This document shows, one piece after another, positions 1 through 7,592 of a DNA stretch of 64,000 nucleotides. This DNA comes from Chromatiales bacterium (GTDB lineage Bacteria; Pseudomonadota; Gammaproteobacteria; Steroidobacterales; GCA-2729495), in assembly GCA_024234935.1 (NCBI GenBank), contig JACKNI010000002.1, positions 496,001 to 560,000 of the forward strand, read 5' to 3'. Position 1 is the first letter of the stretch. Each line of letters starts with the position of its first letter. Below the pieces are notes generated by a model. It had not been told where the DNA came from. It made no database searches and was given only the letters and a program-made list of their open reading frames with translations. The position numbers and the translations under genes are program-made.

Positions 1-185
1 AACGCGCAGTCTTCAAGCTCCATGACCACGCCGTTCAGCGCGTTCAGCGCCGGTGTGATTTCCAGCAACTGCAGGATCACCGGCTGGTTCGGTCCGAGCA
101 ATTGCCCGGAGGCAATGCGAAAGGCAAGCTGATAGCCGATCTGGCCGGCGGCACCGGTGATAGTCACTCTCGCGGCTTTGGTCAT
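1..185 (-). CDS. mdh: Malate dehydrogenase, N-terminal fragment (cut by window edge)
   Basis: NAD-dependent malate dehydrogenase interconverts malate and oxaloacetate in the cytoplasmic TCA cycle. About 61 residues are visible. They begin MTKAARVTITGAAGQIGYQL, where GAAGQIG is the dinucleotide-binding glycine loop at the extreme N-terminus, and continue with the LLGPNQPV and MELEDCA stretches typical of the roughly 330-residue LDH-like bacterial enzyme. The ATG is preceded by an AGAGGA ribosome-binding site about 11 bases upstream. The rest lies beyond base 1. It follows the small secreted-protein gene on the same strand, about 85 bases downstream of it. Confidence 0.93.
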   Translation of the reverse strand, partial: MTKAARVTITGAAGQIGYQLAFRIASGQLLGPNQPVILQLLEITPALNALNGVVMELEDCA

Positions 186-270
186 GGGACTTGAATTCCT
201 CTTTGCGGCGCGCGGATTCTACCCGCCATGGGGGACCCCGGCCAGATCCGCGGACCTGGTCCAGGTACGG

Positions 271-615
271 TTACTTGTGGGCAGCCTTGTAGGCCTTGAT
301 CTGTTCGTTGAAGCGCGCAGCCATGGCTTCTTCCGCATCGACGGCTGCATTGTGCCGCTTGATATGCATTTCCCGGGTTTCCGGCGTCTTTTCCTCTTCC
401 GGCAGGGCAGCCTCTTCGGCATCCAGGCAGGCCATATAGGCATCCATGTCGGCAATGTATTTCTTGACGGTGGCGGATGCAGCGTTCATTTCCGCTTCGC
501 TGGATTTCGCGCCATCGGGGAGGGCGACGTCAGCTGGATACTCGCAGGCAGCTGCAGCGGAGTTGGAGATGGCAAAGGCGATACCGAGTACGGCGGTCAT
601 CATGAATTTCTGCAT
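271..615 (-). CDS. Small secreted protein of unknown function
   Basis: This encodes about 114 residues with a clear signal peptide (MQKFMM, then a hydrophobic run ending SAAAA, residues 1-22). The mature part of about 90 residues is highly charged and alanine-rich, probably mostly helical, with two cysteines (one just after the cleavage site and one in the MACLDAEEAA region) that could form a disulfide. I do not recognise the family. I chose the ATG at 615 because it opens the signal peptide; upstream extension in frame gives non-protein-like sequence. In the ancestral order, without the 658-7592 island, this gene would have followed the GGDEF/EAL gene directly. Confidence 0.7.
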   Translation of the reverse strand: MQKFMMTAVLGIAFAISNSAAAACEYPADVALPDGAKSSEAEMNAASATVKKYIADMDAYMACLDAEEAALPEEEKTPETREMHIKRHNAAVDAEEAMAARFNEQIKAYKAAHK

Positions 616-657
616 GGCGCGGGGTCTCCGGTTGAGAATGATTGTTATCCACGATAT

Positions 658-698
658 CCGATTATGCCGCAGCCTCAGCCGCGTGCGAACAGGCTGCG
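658..698. repeat. Direct repeat, copy 1 (island boundary, att-like)
   Basis: This 41-base stretch matches 7552-7592 at 37 positions in the same orientation; the 31-base core (668-698) differs at one base. The core carries a perfect 8-base dyad (CGCAGCCT and AGGCTGCG, 15-base spacer). Copy 2 overlaps the last codons and stop of the GGDEF/EAL gene, so this copy is a displaced duplicate of that gene end. It marks the left edge of the metal-efflux segment. Confidence 0.75.
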
Positions 699-782
699 TG
701 CTTGATCTGTGCCATAGAAATTCCGCCTTCCTATATGACACCGCCGAGATCAGCATCCTGCCTGACCCCGGTGTCGGGAATC

Positions 783-1028
783 TCAGGGCAAGGCCAGTAG
801 AGGCTTTCCGGACGGAAGCCACCCATGTCCAGCAAGGCACTTTTCAATGTGTTCCTCGTCCGCTGGAAGAGCCAGCCTCTGATTGGGCCGGCCAGTGTGT
901 TGAGAGCGGCACACCGACAGCGCCTCGCGAAAGTTGTCGATCTTGTGCGGCCTATGGGTGGGCAACAGGCAGCCGGATACTGCAAGACTGCAGACAAGTA
1001 CAGACAATAAAACAGGTGCTGTTCGCAT
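783..1028 (-). CDS. Small putative lipoprotein, last gene of the metal-efflux operon
   Basis: This encodes 81 residues beginning MRTAPVLLSVLVCSLAVSGC, a signal peptide with a VSGC lipobox and lipidated Cys20. The mature part has two further cysteines (SVCRSQ, EKCLAGHGW) that may pair. I do not recognise the family; the C-terminal CLAGHGW resembles short segments of small lipoproteins thought to report on envelope or metal stress, but this is only a resemblance. It starts 17 bases after the PII-like gene and has a GAGG ribosome-binding site 8 bases before the ATG, so it is probably the last gene of the efflux operon. Confidence 0.65.
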   Translation of the reverse strand: MRTAPVLLSVLVCSLAVSGCLLPTHRPHKIDNFREALSVCRSQHTGRPNQRLALPADEEHIEKCLAGHGWLPSGKPLLALP

Positions 1029-1045
1029 GATACTTGCCTCGACCC

Positions 1046-1369
1046 TTATGGGCTTGCCTCGCCGATCGGCAGCACCTCATCCACGGTACTGACATACACC
1101 CAGCCAGAAATCTGCGGGCCAATACGGGCATGGGTCCGGATAATTGCCGTGACGGCTTCCACCTCGTGGTCATCGCAGACCAACTCAAGCTGCGCCTCCG
1201 CGATAAGAAGGCCGCCCGCTTCCAGGGTGAAATCCATTTCTGTTTCGCTGACGGCGCGTAGCATGCCCTTCGACTCCAGCAGCGATATTCTTCGAAAGCC
1301 GGCTTCGGACAGCGCCTGGATCACGTCCGGCGCACGCACGTGGTGGATGAAGGACTTGATCAGTTTCAT
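1046..1369 (-). CDS. PII-like signalling protein linked to metal efflux (PII-NG type)
   Basis: This encodes 107 residues starting MKLIKSFIHHVRAPDVIQAL. The beta-alpha-beta pattern and the C-terminal IIRTHARIGPQISGWVYV segment match the nitrogen-regulator PII (GlnB) fold. The usual T-loop with its uridylylated tyrosine and the standard nucleotide-binding motifs are not visible. Known context: a divergent PII group (PII-NG) is encoded next to heavy-metal RND pumps, and this gene fits it. Its ATG overlaps the czcA stop by four bases (ATGA), implying translational coupling. A role in sensing or tuning pump activity is inference. I rejected a start 19 codons upstream because that sequence lies inside czcA. 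Confidence 0.8.
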   Translation of the reverse strand: MKLIKSFIHHVRAPDVIQALSEAGFRRISLLESKGMLRAVSETEMDFTLEAGGLLIAEAQLELVCDDHEVEAVTAIIRTHARIGPQISGWVYVSTVDEVLPIGEASP

Positions 1370-4300
1370 GCGGGGGACTCCTTGGCTACGGCAACCGTCG
1401 GCAGGGGCCTGGCGTTGGGACGCCAAACCATGCGGTACAAACCCGGCAGAACCAGCAAGCTAAGGACCGTTGACGAGATGATTCCACCGATCACCACCGT
1501 CGCGAGCGGCCGTTGAACCTCGGCTCCCGTGCTGGTATTCAGGGCCATCGGCAGAAAGCCGAGGGCTGCTACCAGCGCGACCATCAGTATCGGACGAAGG
1601 CGCAGCATGGCCCCCTCACGGATGGCGTCTTCAATGCCCAGTCCTTCAGCCAGACGCTCCTTGAACGCAGACACCATGATTACGCCAGTCAGAACAGACA
1701 CGCCACACAACGTGATGAATCCGACCCCCGCTGTGATCGACAGTGGAATGCCCCGGAACCACAAGGCGATCACACCGCCCGTCAGGGCAAGTGGGACGCC
1801 ACTGAATACCAGTGCGGAGTCCCGGGCAGATCCGAAGGTCATCAGAAGAAGCGCGAATATCATCACCAGCGTGACCGGCACCAGCAAGGTCAGGCGCTCG
1901 GTCGCTGACTGCAGTTGTTCAAACGTGCCACCGTAGGCGAGCCAGTAGCCGGTTGGGAGCCGAACCTGATCGGCGATCTTCTCCTGCGCTTCCCGAACAA
2001 AACCGCCCAGGTCGCGACCACGAACGTTTGCCGAGACGACAAGCCGGCGTTTGCCGTTCTCGCGGCTGATTTGATTCGGCCCTGGCGCCAGTTTCAGAGT
2101 TGCCACTTCACCGAGCGGCACATAACCGCCAGAGCTTAGCCGAATCGTCAATCGCTCCAGTGCAGACAGGTCACTCCGCAACTCTTCCGGTAGTCGGACG
2201 ACGAGAGCAAATCGTTGATCACCCTCGAAGATCTGACCGGCCTCCTCGCCCCCGGTGGCTGCGGCCAATACGTCCTGAATGTCGGCCACGTTCAGGCCGT
2301 AGCGATACAAGGCATCGCGATTCGGCTCCACTGACAGCACTGGCAGGCCCTGGACCTGCTCGACTTTGACGCCCTGGGCGCCCGCAACGCCATTCAGGAC
2401 AGCGGCAATGCTGTTACCCGCCTCCAGCAACTTGCCGAGATCATCGCCGTACACCTTGACGCCAAGGTCGGACCGAACCCCCGAGATCAGTTCGTTAAAG
2501 CGCAGCTGGATGGGCTGGCTGATCTCGAAGGCATTTCCGGGGACCGCTTCCAGGCGCCTCTCGATCTCGGCAGACAGTTCTGCTTTGGTCTTGTCCGGAT
2601 TGGGCCAGTCCTGCCTGTCCTTCAGCATCACATAGCCGTCGGAAATGCTTGGCGGCATTGGGTCCGTTGCCACTTCCGCGGTCCCAACGCGTGTGAAGTA
2701 CGTCTTGACCTCTGGCAGGTCCGACAGCGCTCGTTCGAGCTGGAACTGCATTTCCAGGGACTGGGTAAGGCTCGTACCGGGAATACGCAGAGCCTGCACC
2801 GCGATGTCGCCCTCGTCCAGGCTGGGTATGAACTCGGAACCCATTCGCGATCCCAGCCAGCCACAAAACACCACGAAGACCACGGCGCCGGCCAGAATCG
2901 GCAGGCGCAGGCGCAGTGCCGCATCAAGGACGGGAACGTAGGCACGCCGTGCTCCCCGAACGAGCAGGTTTTCCTTTTCCTCGATTTTGCCGGTCAGGAG
3001 TATGGCAACGGCCGCGGGAACAAATGTCAGAGACAGAACAAGTGCGGACAACAGCGCGAGAATTACCGCAAATGCCATCGGCTGAAACATTTTTCCCTCG
3101 ACACCCGACAACGCCAATATCGGCAGATTCACGAGGATCACGACCAGCACGCTGACCAGACTGGGGGTAAACACTTCGCGCGTCGCCACGAAAACGGTGT
3201 TCAAACGCTCGTCGAGGGTCAGGAGACGACCCAGACGATGCTGGCGGCCACCCAGCCGTAGAATGCAGTTTTCCACGATGATCACGGCGCCGTCGACGAT
3301 CAGACCAAAATCGAGCGCGCCGAGGCTCATCAGATTCGCCGAGACCCTGGTACTTACCATGCCCGAGATCAGCATCAGCATGGCGAGGGGGATGACGGCG
3401 GCGGTCAGAAGCGCGGCTCGGACATTGCCCAGCAGCAGCAACAGTACCGCCACGACCAGGACCGCCCCTTCAAGGAGGTTGTTGCGCACCGTGGCGATGG
3501 TCTTGTCGACCAGCACCGTGCGGTCATAGACCGGTTTCGCGGTGACACCCTCTGGCAGCGTCCTGGCGATCTCGGCCAGTTTGGCAGCCACGGCCGCAGA
3601 GACCGTTCGGCTATTCTCGCCGATCAGCATGACCGCTGTGCCGAGTACCGTTTCCTTACCGTCATGGGTTGCGGCGCCGGTTCGCAACTGTTTACCGAGC
3701 CCCACGTCCGCTATATCGCGCACCGTCACCGGTATTCCGTCCCGGTGGGTGACAATGACTTGTTCGATGGATGCGATATCGCCAACCTGGCCCGGCGAGC
3801 GGATCAGATACTGCTCACCGTTGCGCTCGATATAGCCAGCACCGACGTTAGCGTTGTTCTTCTCCAGTGCGCTGACCAGATCATCAAAGGTCAAACCAAG
3901 TGCCAGTAACCGCGCCGGATCCGGCGTGACGTGAAACTGTTTCTCGTAGCCACCGATGGTATTGACCTCGGTGACCCCACGAACCTGCCGCAGTTGGGGA
4001 CGGATGATCCAGTCCTGCAGGGTGCGCAGTGCGGTCGCATCATAAGGCTGACCGTCGGGCTGCCGGGCATCGGGTTCAGCGTCTACGCTATACAGGAAGA
4101 TCTCACCCAGACCGGTCGCGATGGGCCCCATCACTGGTTCAAGCCCGGCCGGCATCTGGCTCCGGGCGCCCTGGAGCCGTTCATTGATCAGGTTTCGCGC
4201 GAAATAGATGTCCGTGCCGTCATCGAACACGACCGTCACCTGTGACAGCCCGTACCGCGAGAGCGAACGGGTGTACTCGATGTGTGGCAGGCCGGCGATG

Positions 4301-4515
4301 GCAGTCTCGACCAGGTAGGTAATCCGCTGTTCGACTTCCAGCGGCGAGTACCCGGGCGCACTGGTGTTGATCTGCACCTGCACGTTGGTGATATCCGGTA
4401 CGGCGTCGATTGGCAGGCGCTGGAAGCTCCAGATGCCCGCGGCGGCCACGAACAATACCAGGGCAAGAACCACCCACCGACGCGCGATGGCAAACCTGAG
4501 AAGTGCGTCAATCAT
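1366..4515 (-). CDS. czcA: Heavy-metal efflux RND permease (CzcA family)
   Basis: This 1049-residue inner-membrane pump is the proton-driven component of a CzcCBA tripartite system exporting divalent metal ions, full length for the HME-RND family. Visible hallmarks are the N-terminal helix followed by LPIDAVPDITNVQVQI, the transmembrane-4 signature DFGLIVDGAVIIVENC with the proton-relay acidic residues, and two repeated halves each with a large periplasmic loop and a helix bundle. The DFG...VDGA...VENC form is that of the Co/Zn/Cd group (HME1), so Zn, Co or Cd is the best guess; copper/silver is less likely. It follows czcB by 11 bases and overlaps the PII-like gene by four. Confidence 0.95.
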   Translation of the reverse strand: MIDALLRFAIARRWVVLALVLFVAAAGIWSFQRLPIDAVPDITNVQVQINTSAPGYSPLEVEQRITYLVETAIAGLPHIEYTRSLSRYGLSQVTVVFDDGTDIYFARNLINERLQGARSQMPAGLEPVMGPIATGLGEIFLYSVDAEPDARQPDGQPYDATALRTLQDWIIRPQLRQVRGVTEVNTIGGYEKQFHVTPDPARLLALGLTFDDLVSALEKNNANVGAGYIERNGEQYLIRSPGQVGDIASIEQVIVTHRDGIPVTVRDIADVGLGKQLRTGAATHDGKETVLGTAVMLIGENSRTVSAAVAAKLAEIARTLPEGVTAKPVYDRTVLVDKTIATVRNNLLEGAVLVVAVLLLLLGNVRAALLTAAVIPLAMLMLISGMVSTRVSANLMSLGALDFGLIVDGAVIIVENCILRLGGRQHRLGRLLTLDERLNTVFVATREVFTPSLVSVLVVILVNLPILALSGVEGKMFQPMAFAVILALLSALVLSLTFVPAAVAILLTGKIEEKENLLVRGARRAYVPVLDAALRLRLPILAGAVVFVVFCGWLGSRMGSEFIPSLDEGDIAVQALRIPGTSLTQSLEMQFQLERALSDLPEVKTYFTRVGTAEVATDPMPPSISDGYVMLKDRQDWPNPDKTKAELSAEIERRLEAVPGNAFEISQPIQLRFNELISGVRSDLGVKVYGDDLGKLLEAGNSIAAVLNGVAGAQGVKVEQVQGLPVLSVEPNRDALYRYGLNVADIQDVLAAATGGEEAGQIFEGDQRFALVVRLPEELRSDLSALERLTIRLSSGGYVPLGEVATLKLAPGPNQISRENGKRRLVVSANVRGRDLGGFVREAQEKIADQVRLPTGYWLAYGGTFEQLQSATERLTLLVPVTLVMIFALLLMTFGSARDSALVFSGVPLALTGGVIALWFRGIPLSITAGVGFITLCGVSVLTGVIMVSAFKERLAEGLGIEDAIREGAMLRLRPILMVALVAALGFLPMALNTSTGAEVQRPLATVVIGGIISSTVLSLLVLPGLYRMVWRPNARPLPTVAVAKESPA

Positions 4516-4526
4516 GGTGGTTGCCC

Positions 4527-5528
4527 TCAGTCCTCGTGCTCGGCTGTGCCTTTGCCGAGGTCTGCTTTGAGAATGAAACTGTTCCGGGTGACATAGCGAT
4601 CACCGGCCTTCAGGCTATCAAGAATTTCAGTCAGCTCGGCGTCACTGCGCCCAATGCGGACGGGTTGCGCACGAAAGCCGTCGGGAATTTCCAGAAACAC
4701 CACACTGCGCTCTTCGAGGGTCTGTAGTGCCTCATTCCTGATTGCCACCGGGACAACGATCTCCGCCAACGTCACGTCCGCACTGACGTACAGGCCCGGC
4801 GCCCAACGGCCATCCTGATTGTCAAGCAGGACGCGGGCCGTCAGGGTCTGACTGCTTGCGCTGCCGAAGGGCGCCACGTAGGTGACCTGGCCCTCGGCGC
4901 TCTGTCCCGTGTCACTGCTCCGCACGCGGACTGACTGACCGACGCGAACCTGAGCCCGATCGCGCGGGAACAGCGACACCTCAACCCACACGGTTGCCAG
5001 GTCAGCCACCGTGAAGAGCGGCTGGTTGCCGGTCTGCTCACCGGGATTGGCGTCACGCGCCGTCACCACGCCGGTCAGCGGGGACGTCACAGCATAGGTA
5101 CGCAGGCTTTCGTTGCTTTCGACCGTGGCCAGCGTTTCCCCCTGACGAACGGGATCCCCAACCCGTTTGGAGACGCTGCGAATCGCGCCCGGAAATCGCG
5201 CCGTCACCTCTCGTACGCGCTCGGCATTGGGCGCGATCACGCCGTACAGCGACAGTTGCTCGCGGATAGTGCCTGCGCCGGCTTCGGCCACCTCGATCGA
5301 CGCCCGCTGGATCTGCTGCGCTGACAATCTGACGCTGTCGGCGGCTTCTTCGTCGCCGTGGTTATCCTGGCTGTCGCCCGCATGGCCCGGCTCCGCGGAA
5401 TCATGATCTCGATCGTCACCGGCAGGTGTGGGCTGTTTGTCGGAACACCCCGCAGCAACACCCAGAATGAGTATCGCCACCGCGGTGACGAAAGACACCA
5501 ACAACGTTTGTGTTCTGGTCCTGTTCAT
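4527..5528 (-). CDS. czcB: Metal efflux periplasmic adaptor (CzcB family)
   Basis: This 333-residue membrane-fusion protein links the RND pump to the outer-membrane channel. An N-terminal membrane anchor ends in GVAAGC, a possible lipobox with lipidated Cys28. A His/Asp-rich stretch (residues 40-60, DRDHDSAEPGHAGDSQDNHG) follows and could bind metal in the periplasm. After it come the lipoyl-like (VGDPVRQGETLATVES), beta-barrel (VRVGQSVRVRSSDTGQ) and membrane-proximal domains typical of CzcB. Its ATG overlaps the czcC stop by four bases (ATGA). It is short compared with CzcB proteins carrying a long N-terminal metal-binding domain. Confidence 0.92.
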   Translation of the reverse strand: MNRTRTQTLLVSFVTAVAILILGVAAGCSDKQPTPAGDDRDHDSAEPGHAGDSQDNHGDEEAADSVRLSAQQIQRASIEVAEAGAGTIREQLSLYGVIAPNAERVREVTARFPGAIRSVSKRVGDPVRQGETLATVESNESLRTYAVTSPLTGVVTARDANPGEQTGNQPLFTVADLATVWVEVSLFPRDRAQVRVGQSVRVRSSDTGQSAEGQVTYVAPFGSASSQTLTARVLLDNQDGRWAPGLYVSADVTLAEIVVPVAIRNEALQTLEERSVVFLEIPDGFRAQPVRIGRSDAELTEILDSLKAGDRYVTRNSFILKADLGKGTAEHED

Positions 5529-6829
5529 GGCCGTTCCTGATTACTGTTGTTCTCGTTGGCAAGGGGCTCGCCAGTGAGGCGTTCGATTTCGACCTGCAGC
5601 GTCTGGGCGCGCTCGGCCGCTTCAATGAGCGCCCGCCGCGCCGCCTGCCACGTGCGCTGGGCATCCACCAGCTCCAGGTAGCTGTAGCGCCCCCGCTCGT
5701 AGGCGTAATCCGTCTGCTCGAGTGCTTTTTCCAACCTGGGAAGGATCGTGTCCTGAACCGTGCGTGTCTCCGCAATGGCCTGACGCAGTTCCTGGTACAA
5801 CCCGAATAGCTGGGTCCGCGCACGAAGAACGGCGACCTGACGATCTACGTCGAGCCGGTCTCTGCGAGCCGTCGCCTCGGCGATAGCTGGCGCGGCACGT
5901 CGACCGGAAAACAGGGGAACCGAAACGCCGAGCACGAAGGCCTGGTCGTTAGTTGCTTCCAGTCGCCGCACGCCACCGGATACTTGCAGGTCGGGCCGCC
6001 GCTGGCTGCGAGCAAGCCTGATTTCTGCTTCACGAAGTCGGGCTTCCGAAGTAAAGCGCAGAAAATCCGGGTTAGCGTCCAATCGCCTTGCCAGCGACTC
6101 GAATTCCACCGGTGAAGGCAAGCGATAGAGATCCGCTGTGATCACACCAAAGCGGTCGTCAGGCTCACCCCAAAGGGCGGCGAGCTGGCGGCGGGCAACT
6201 TCCAGCTGCTGTTCTGCGGACCGTTCGTCGAGTTCTGCAGTCGCCAGCGCTGCCTGTGCCCGGAGGAGTTCCGCCTCCGGTGACCGGGCAGCAGCAACGC
6301 GTCGCTCCACGTCTTTCACGGTCTCGCGCGACACTTCTGTCGCATTGCGAGTCAGTTCAAGCTGCTCCTGATGAGCAGCAATGAGAATGAATCGGCGCGT
6401 AACCTCCGCCAACACATCGAGTTGGGCCGCCTGCTGCTCAATCGAAAGTACATTGCGGCCAGCCTGAGCAGCCGCGGTGCGGAGATTCCGTTTGCCACCC
6501 AGCTCAATTACCTGAGAGAGCCGGAATGTCGCCTCAGCAGAATCCAGTCCGCGATCTTCGCCACTGCCGAGAAAATTCTCCAGCTCCATCGATGCTTCGG
6601 TGGCGGGTCGTTGACCGGCACCGACGATCCGCGCGTCCTGGGCCTTCAGGTCAAATCCGAAGCCGCGTAGCGCGGGGTTCGCTGCCAAAGCCCGCTCAAT
6701 GGCCTGCCCCAACGTCAGGGGACTGGCTGTCGGCGCAGCAACAGTCTGCGATTGTGCAAAAGCGCTGTTCAGCGCCAAGCCAAGAATCAGACTGCACGCG
6801 CCCGCAGCGCGTGCTCGAAACAAGTCCAT
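5525..6829 (-). CDS. czcC: Outer-membrane efflux channel (CzcC/TolC family)
   Basis: This 434-residue protein is the outer-membrane exit duct of the efflux pump. A signal peptide (MDLFRARAAGACSLILGLAL, cleaved after SAFA) is followed by two outer-membrane efflux repeats: LTLGQAIERALAANPALRGF opens the first, and long heptad-rich helices (QLEVARRQLAALWG, ARLREAEIRLARSQRRPDLQ) form the periplasmic tunnel. I took the ATG at 6829 because it opens the signal peptide and has GGGAG six bases upstream; an earlier in-frame start lacks both. It is cotranscribed with czcB (four-base overlap). Confidence 0.93.
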   Translation of the reverse strand: MDLFRARAAGACSLILGLALNSAFAQSQTVAAPTASPLTLGQAIERALAANPALRGFGFDLKAQDARIVGAGQRPATEASMELENFLGSGEDRGLDSAEATFRLSQVIELGGKRNLRTAAAQAGRNVLSIEQQAAQLDVLAEVTRRFILIAAHQEQLELTRNATEVSRETVKDVERRVAAARSPEAELLRAQAALATAELDERSAEQQLEVARRQLAALWGEPDDRFGVITADLYRLPSPVEFESLARRLDANPDFLRFTSEARLREAEIRLARSQRRPDLQVSGGVRRLEATNDQAFVLGVSVPLFSGRRAAPAIAEATARRDRLDVDRQVAVLRARTQLFGLYQELRQAIAETRTVQDTILPRLEKALEQTDYAYERGRYSYLELVDAQRTWQAARRALIEAAERAQTLQVEIERLTGEPLANENNSNQERP

Positions 6830-6895
6830 GGATGTCTCCCGGTCCAAGCGTCGCAGCCGAGTGCGACGCGACAACGTCGAAAAAACGCAGGGAGA

Positions 6896-7273
6896 CTAGG
6901 CCGGAGGGCCTCTGAGAGGTGGGCGGAGGAACAGAGGCAATGCCGGAAGCGGCGCACTACGAAACCTGGGCAGACGAAGCGCGTGACGAAAGACGCCAAG
7001 AACGAGAAGAACGATCAGGAATAGCACCGCATCGAACCCCGGAGGCCAGACCTTGGCGACAACCGGGCTGGTCACGTCAACCGTTTGGTCTTCATGGGTA
7101 TCATCGGTGCCGAGTATTGCTTCGTCGTCAACGGCACCGGAAGAATGCAGTGCAATGGCTGGTCCGGAACCGTCCAGGCAAAAATGCAGATGAGGTCCAC
7201 CGAGCCGCGGCAACAGCACCACAACGCAAAGAATCGCGAATAGAGCCAGGGTGGTTCGTGACGGGTTCTTCAA
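6896..7273 (-). CDS. Small membrane protein, first gene of the metal-efflux operon
   Basis: This encodes about 125 residues from the TTG at 7273, with a hydrophobic segment near each end (TTLALFAILCVVVLLPRL and FDAVLFLIVLLVLGVF) around an acidic periplasmic-looking middle (GGPHLHFCLDGSG, DDEAILGTDDTHEDQ). The HLHFCLDG and Asp/His-rich middle could bind a metal ion. Proteins of this size, with a HLHxCxDG stretch, often precede czcCBA genes, but I know no assigned function. The start is uncertain: an in-frame TTG at 7336 adds 21 residues but overlaps the operator-like dyad. It ends 66 bases before czcC. Confidence 0.6.
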   Translation of the reverse strand: MKNPSRTTLALFAILCVVVLLPRLGGPHLHFCLDGSGPAIALHSSGAVDDEAILGTDDTHEDQTVDVTSPVVAKVWPPGFDAVLFLIVLLVLGVFRHALRLPRFRSAPLPALPLFLRPPLRGPPA

Positions 7274-7301
7274 TTGGACAAGTTGCCACAGAGCTGCATT
7301 G

Positions 7302-7336
7302 TTGAGAGGGTAGGCTACGCCCGCAGTGACTCTCAA
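7302..7336. promoter_or_regulatory. Inverted repeat upstream of the efflux operon, possible metalloregulator operator
   Basis: TTGAGAG (7302-7308) and CTCTCAA (7330-7336) form a perfect 7-base dyad with a 21-base spacer, 28 bases before the likely first start codon. The position suits an operator, but no regulator gene and no convincing -35/-10 pair are visible nearby. The surrounding 7274-7568 segment holds no gene that I can support. Confidence 0.3.
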
Positions 7337-7551
7337 GTCCAGTGCGGCGGCCCTGGCCGCACAAACCGTAACGACCTGCGAAAGCAGATAAGGCGCTCAA
7401 AGGGCCTGTTGCCAACGACCTGCGGTAGCGCAAGCCGAGAGATGCTGCAGACGGTTGCGCCGCGGGGTTCGTCAAGGTGCAGCGCAACAGCCCTTGGGCA
7501 GCGAGCGAGACCCGGCCGGCGCCTCGTACTGATAGGCCCCGGCCTCTAAGG

Positions 7552-7592
7552 CCGATTTCGACGCAGCCTCAGCCGCGGGCGAACAGGCTGCG
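7552..7592. repeat. Direct repeat, copy 2 (native 3' end of the GGDEF/EAL gene)
   Basis: This is the partner of 658-698. It overlaps the last seven codons and the stop codon of the GGDEF/EAL gene (stop at 7569-7571). The 8-base dyad CGCAGCCT/AGGCTGCG is retained. Integration that leaves the target gene 3' end intact produces exactly this arrangement. Confidence 0.75.

Noticed and set aside
640..650. DnaA-box-like TTATCCACG, possible origin
   Set aside because: A single imperfect box without clustering or an AT-rich unwinding region is not an origin.
7274..7549. Possible small gene in the gap upstream of the efflux operon
   Set aside because: No ribosome-binding site, no domain and no protein-like composition; it overlaps the operator-like dyad.
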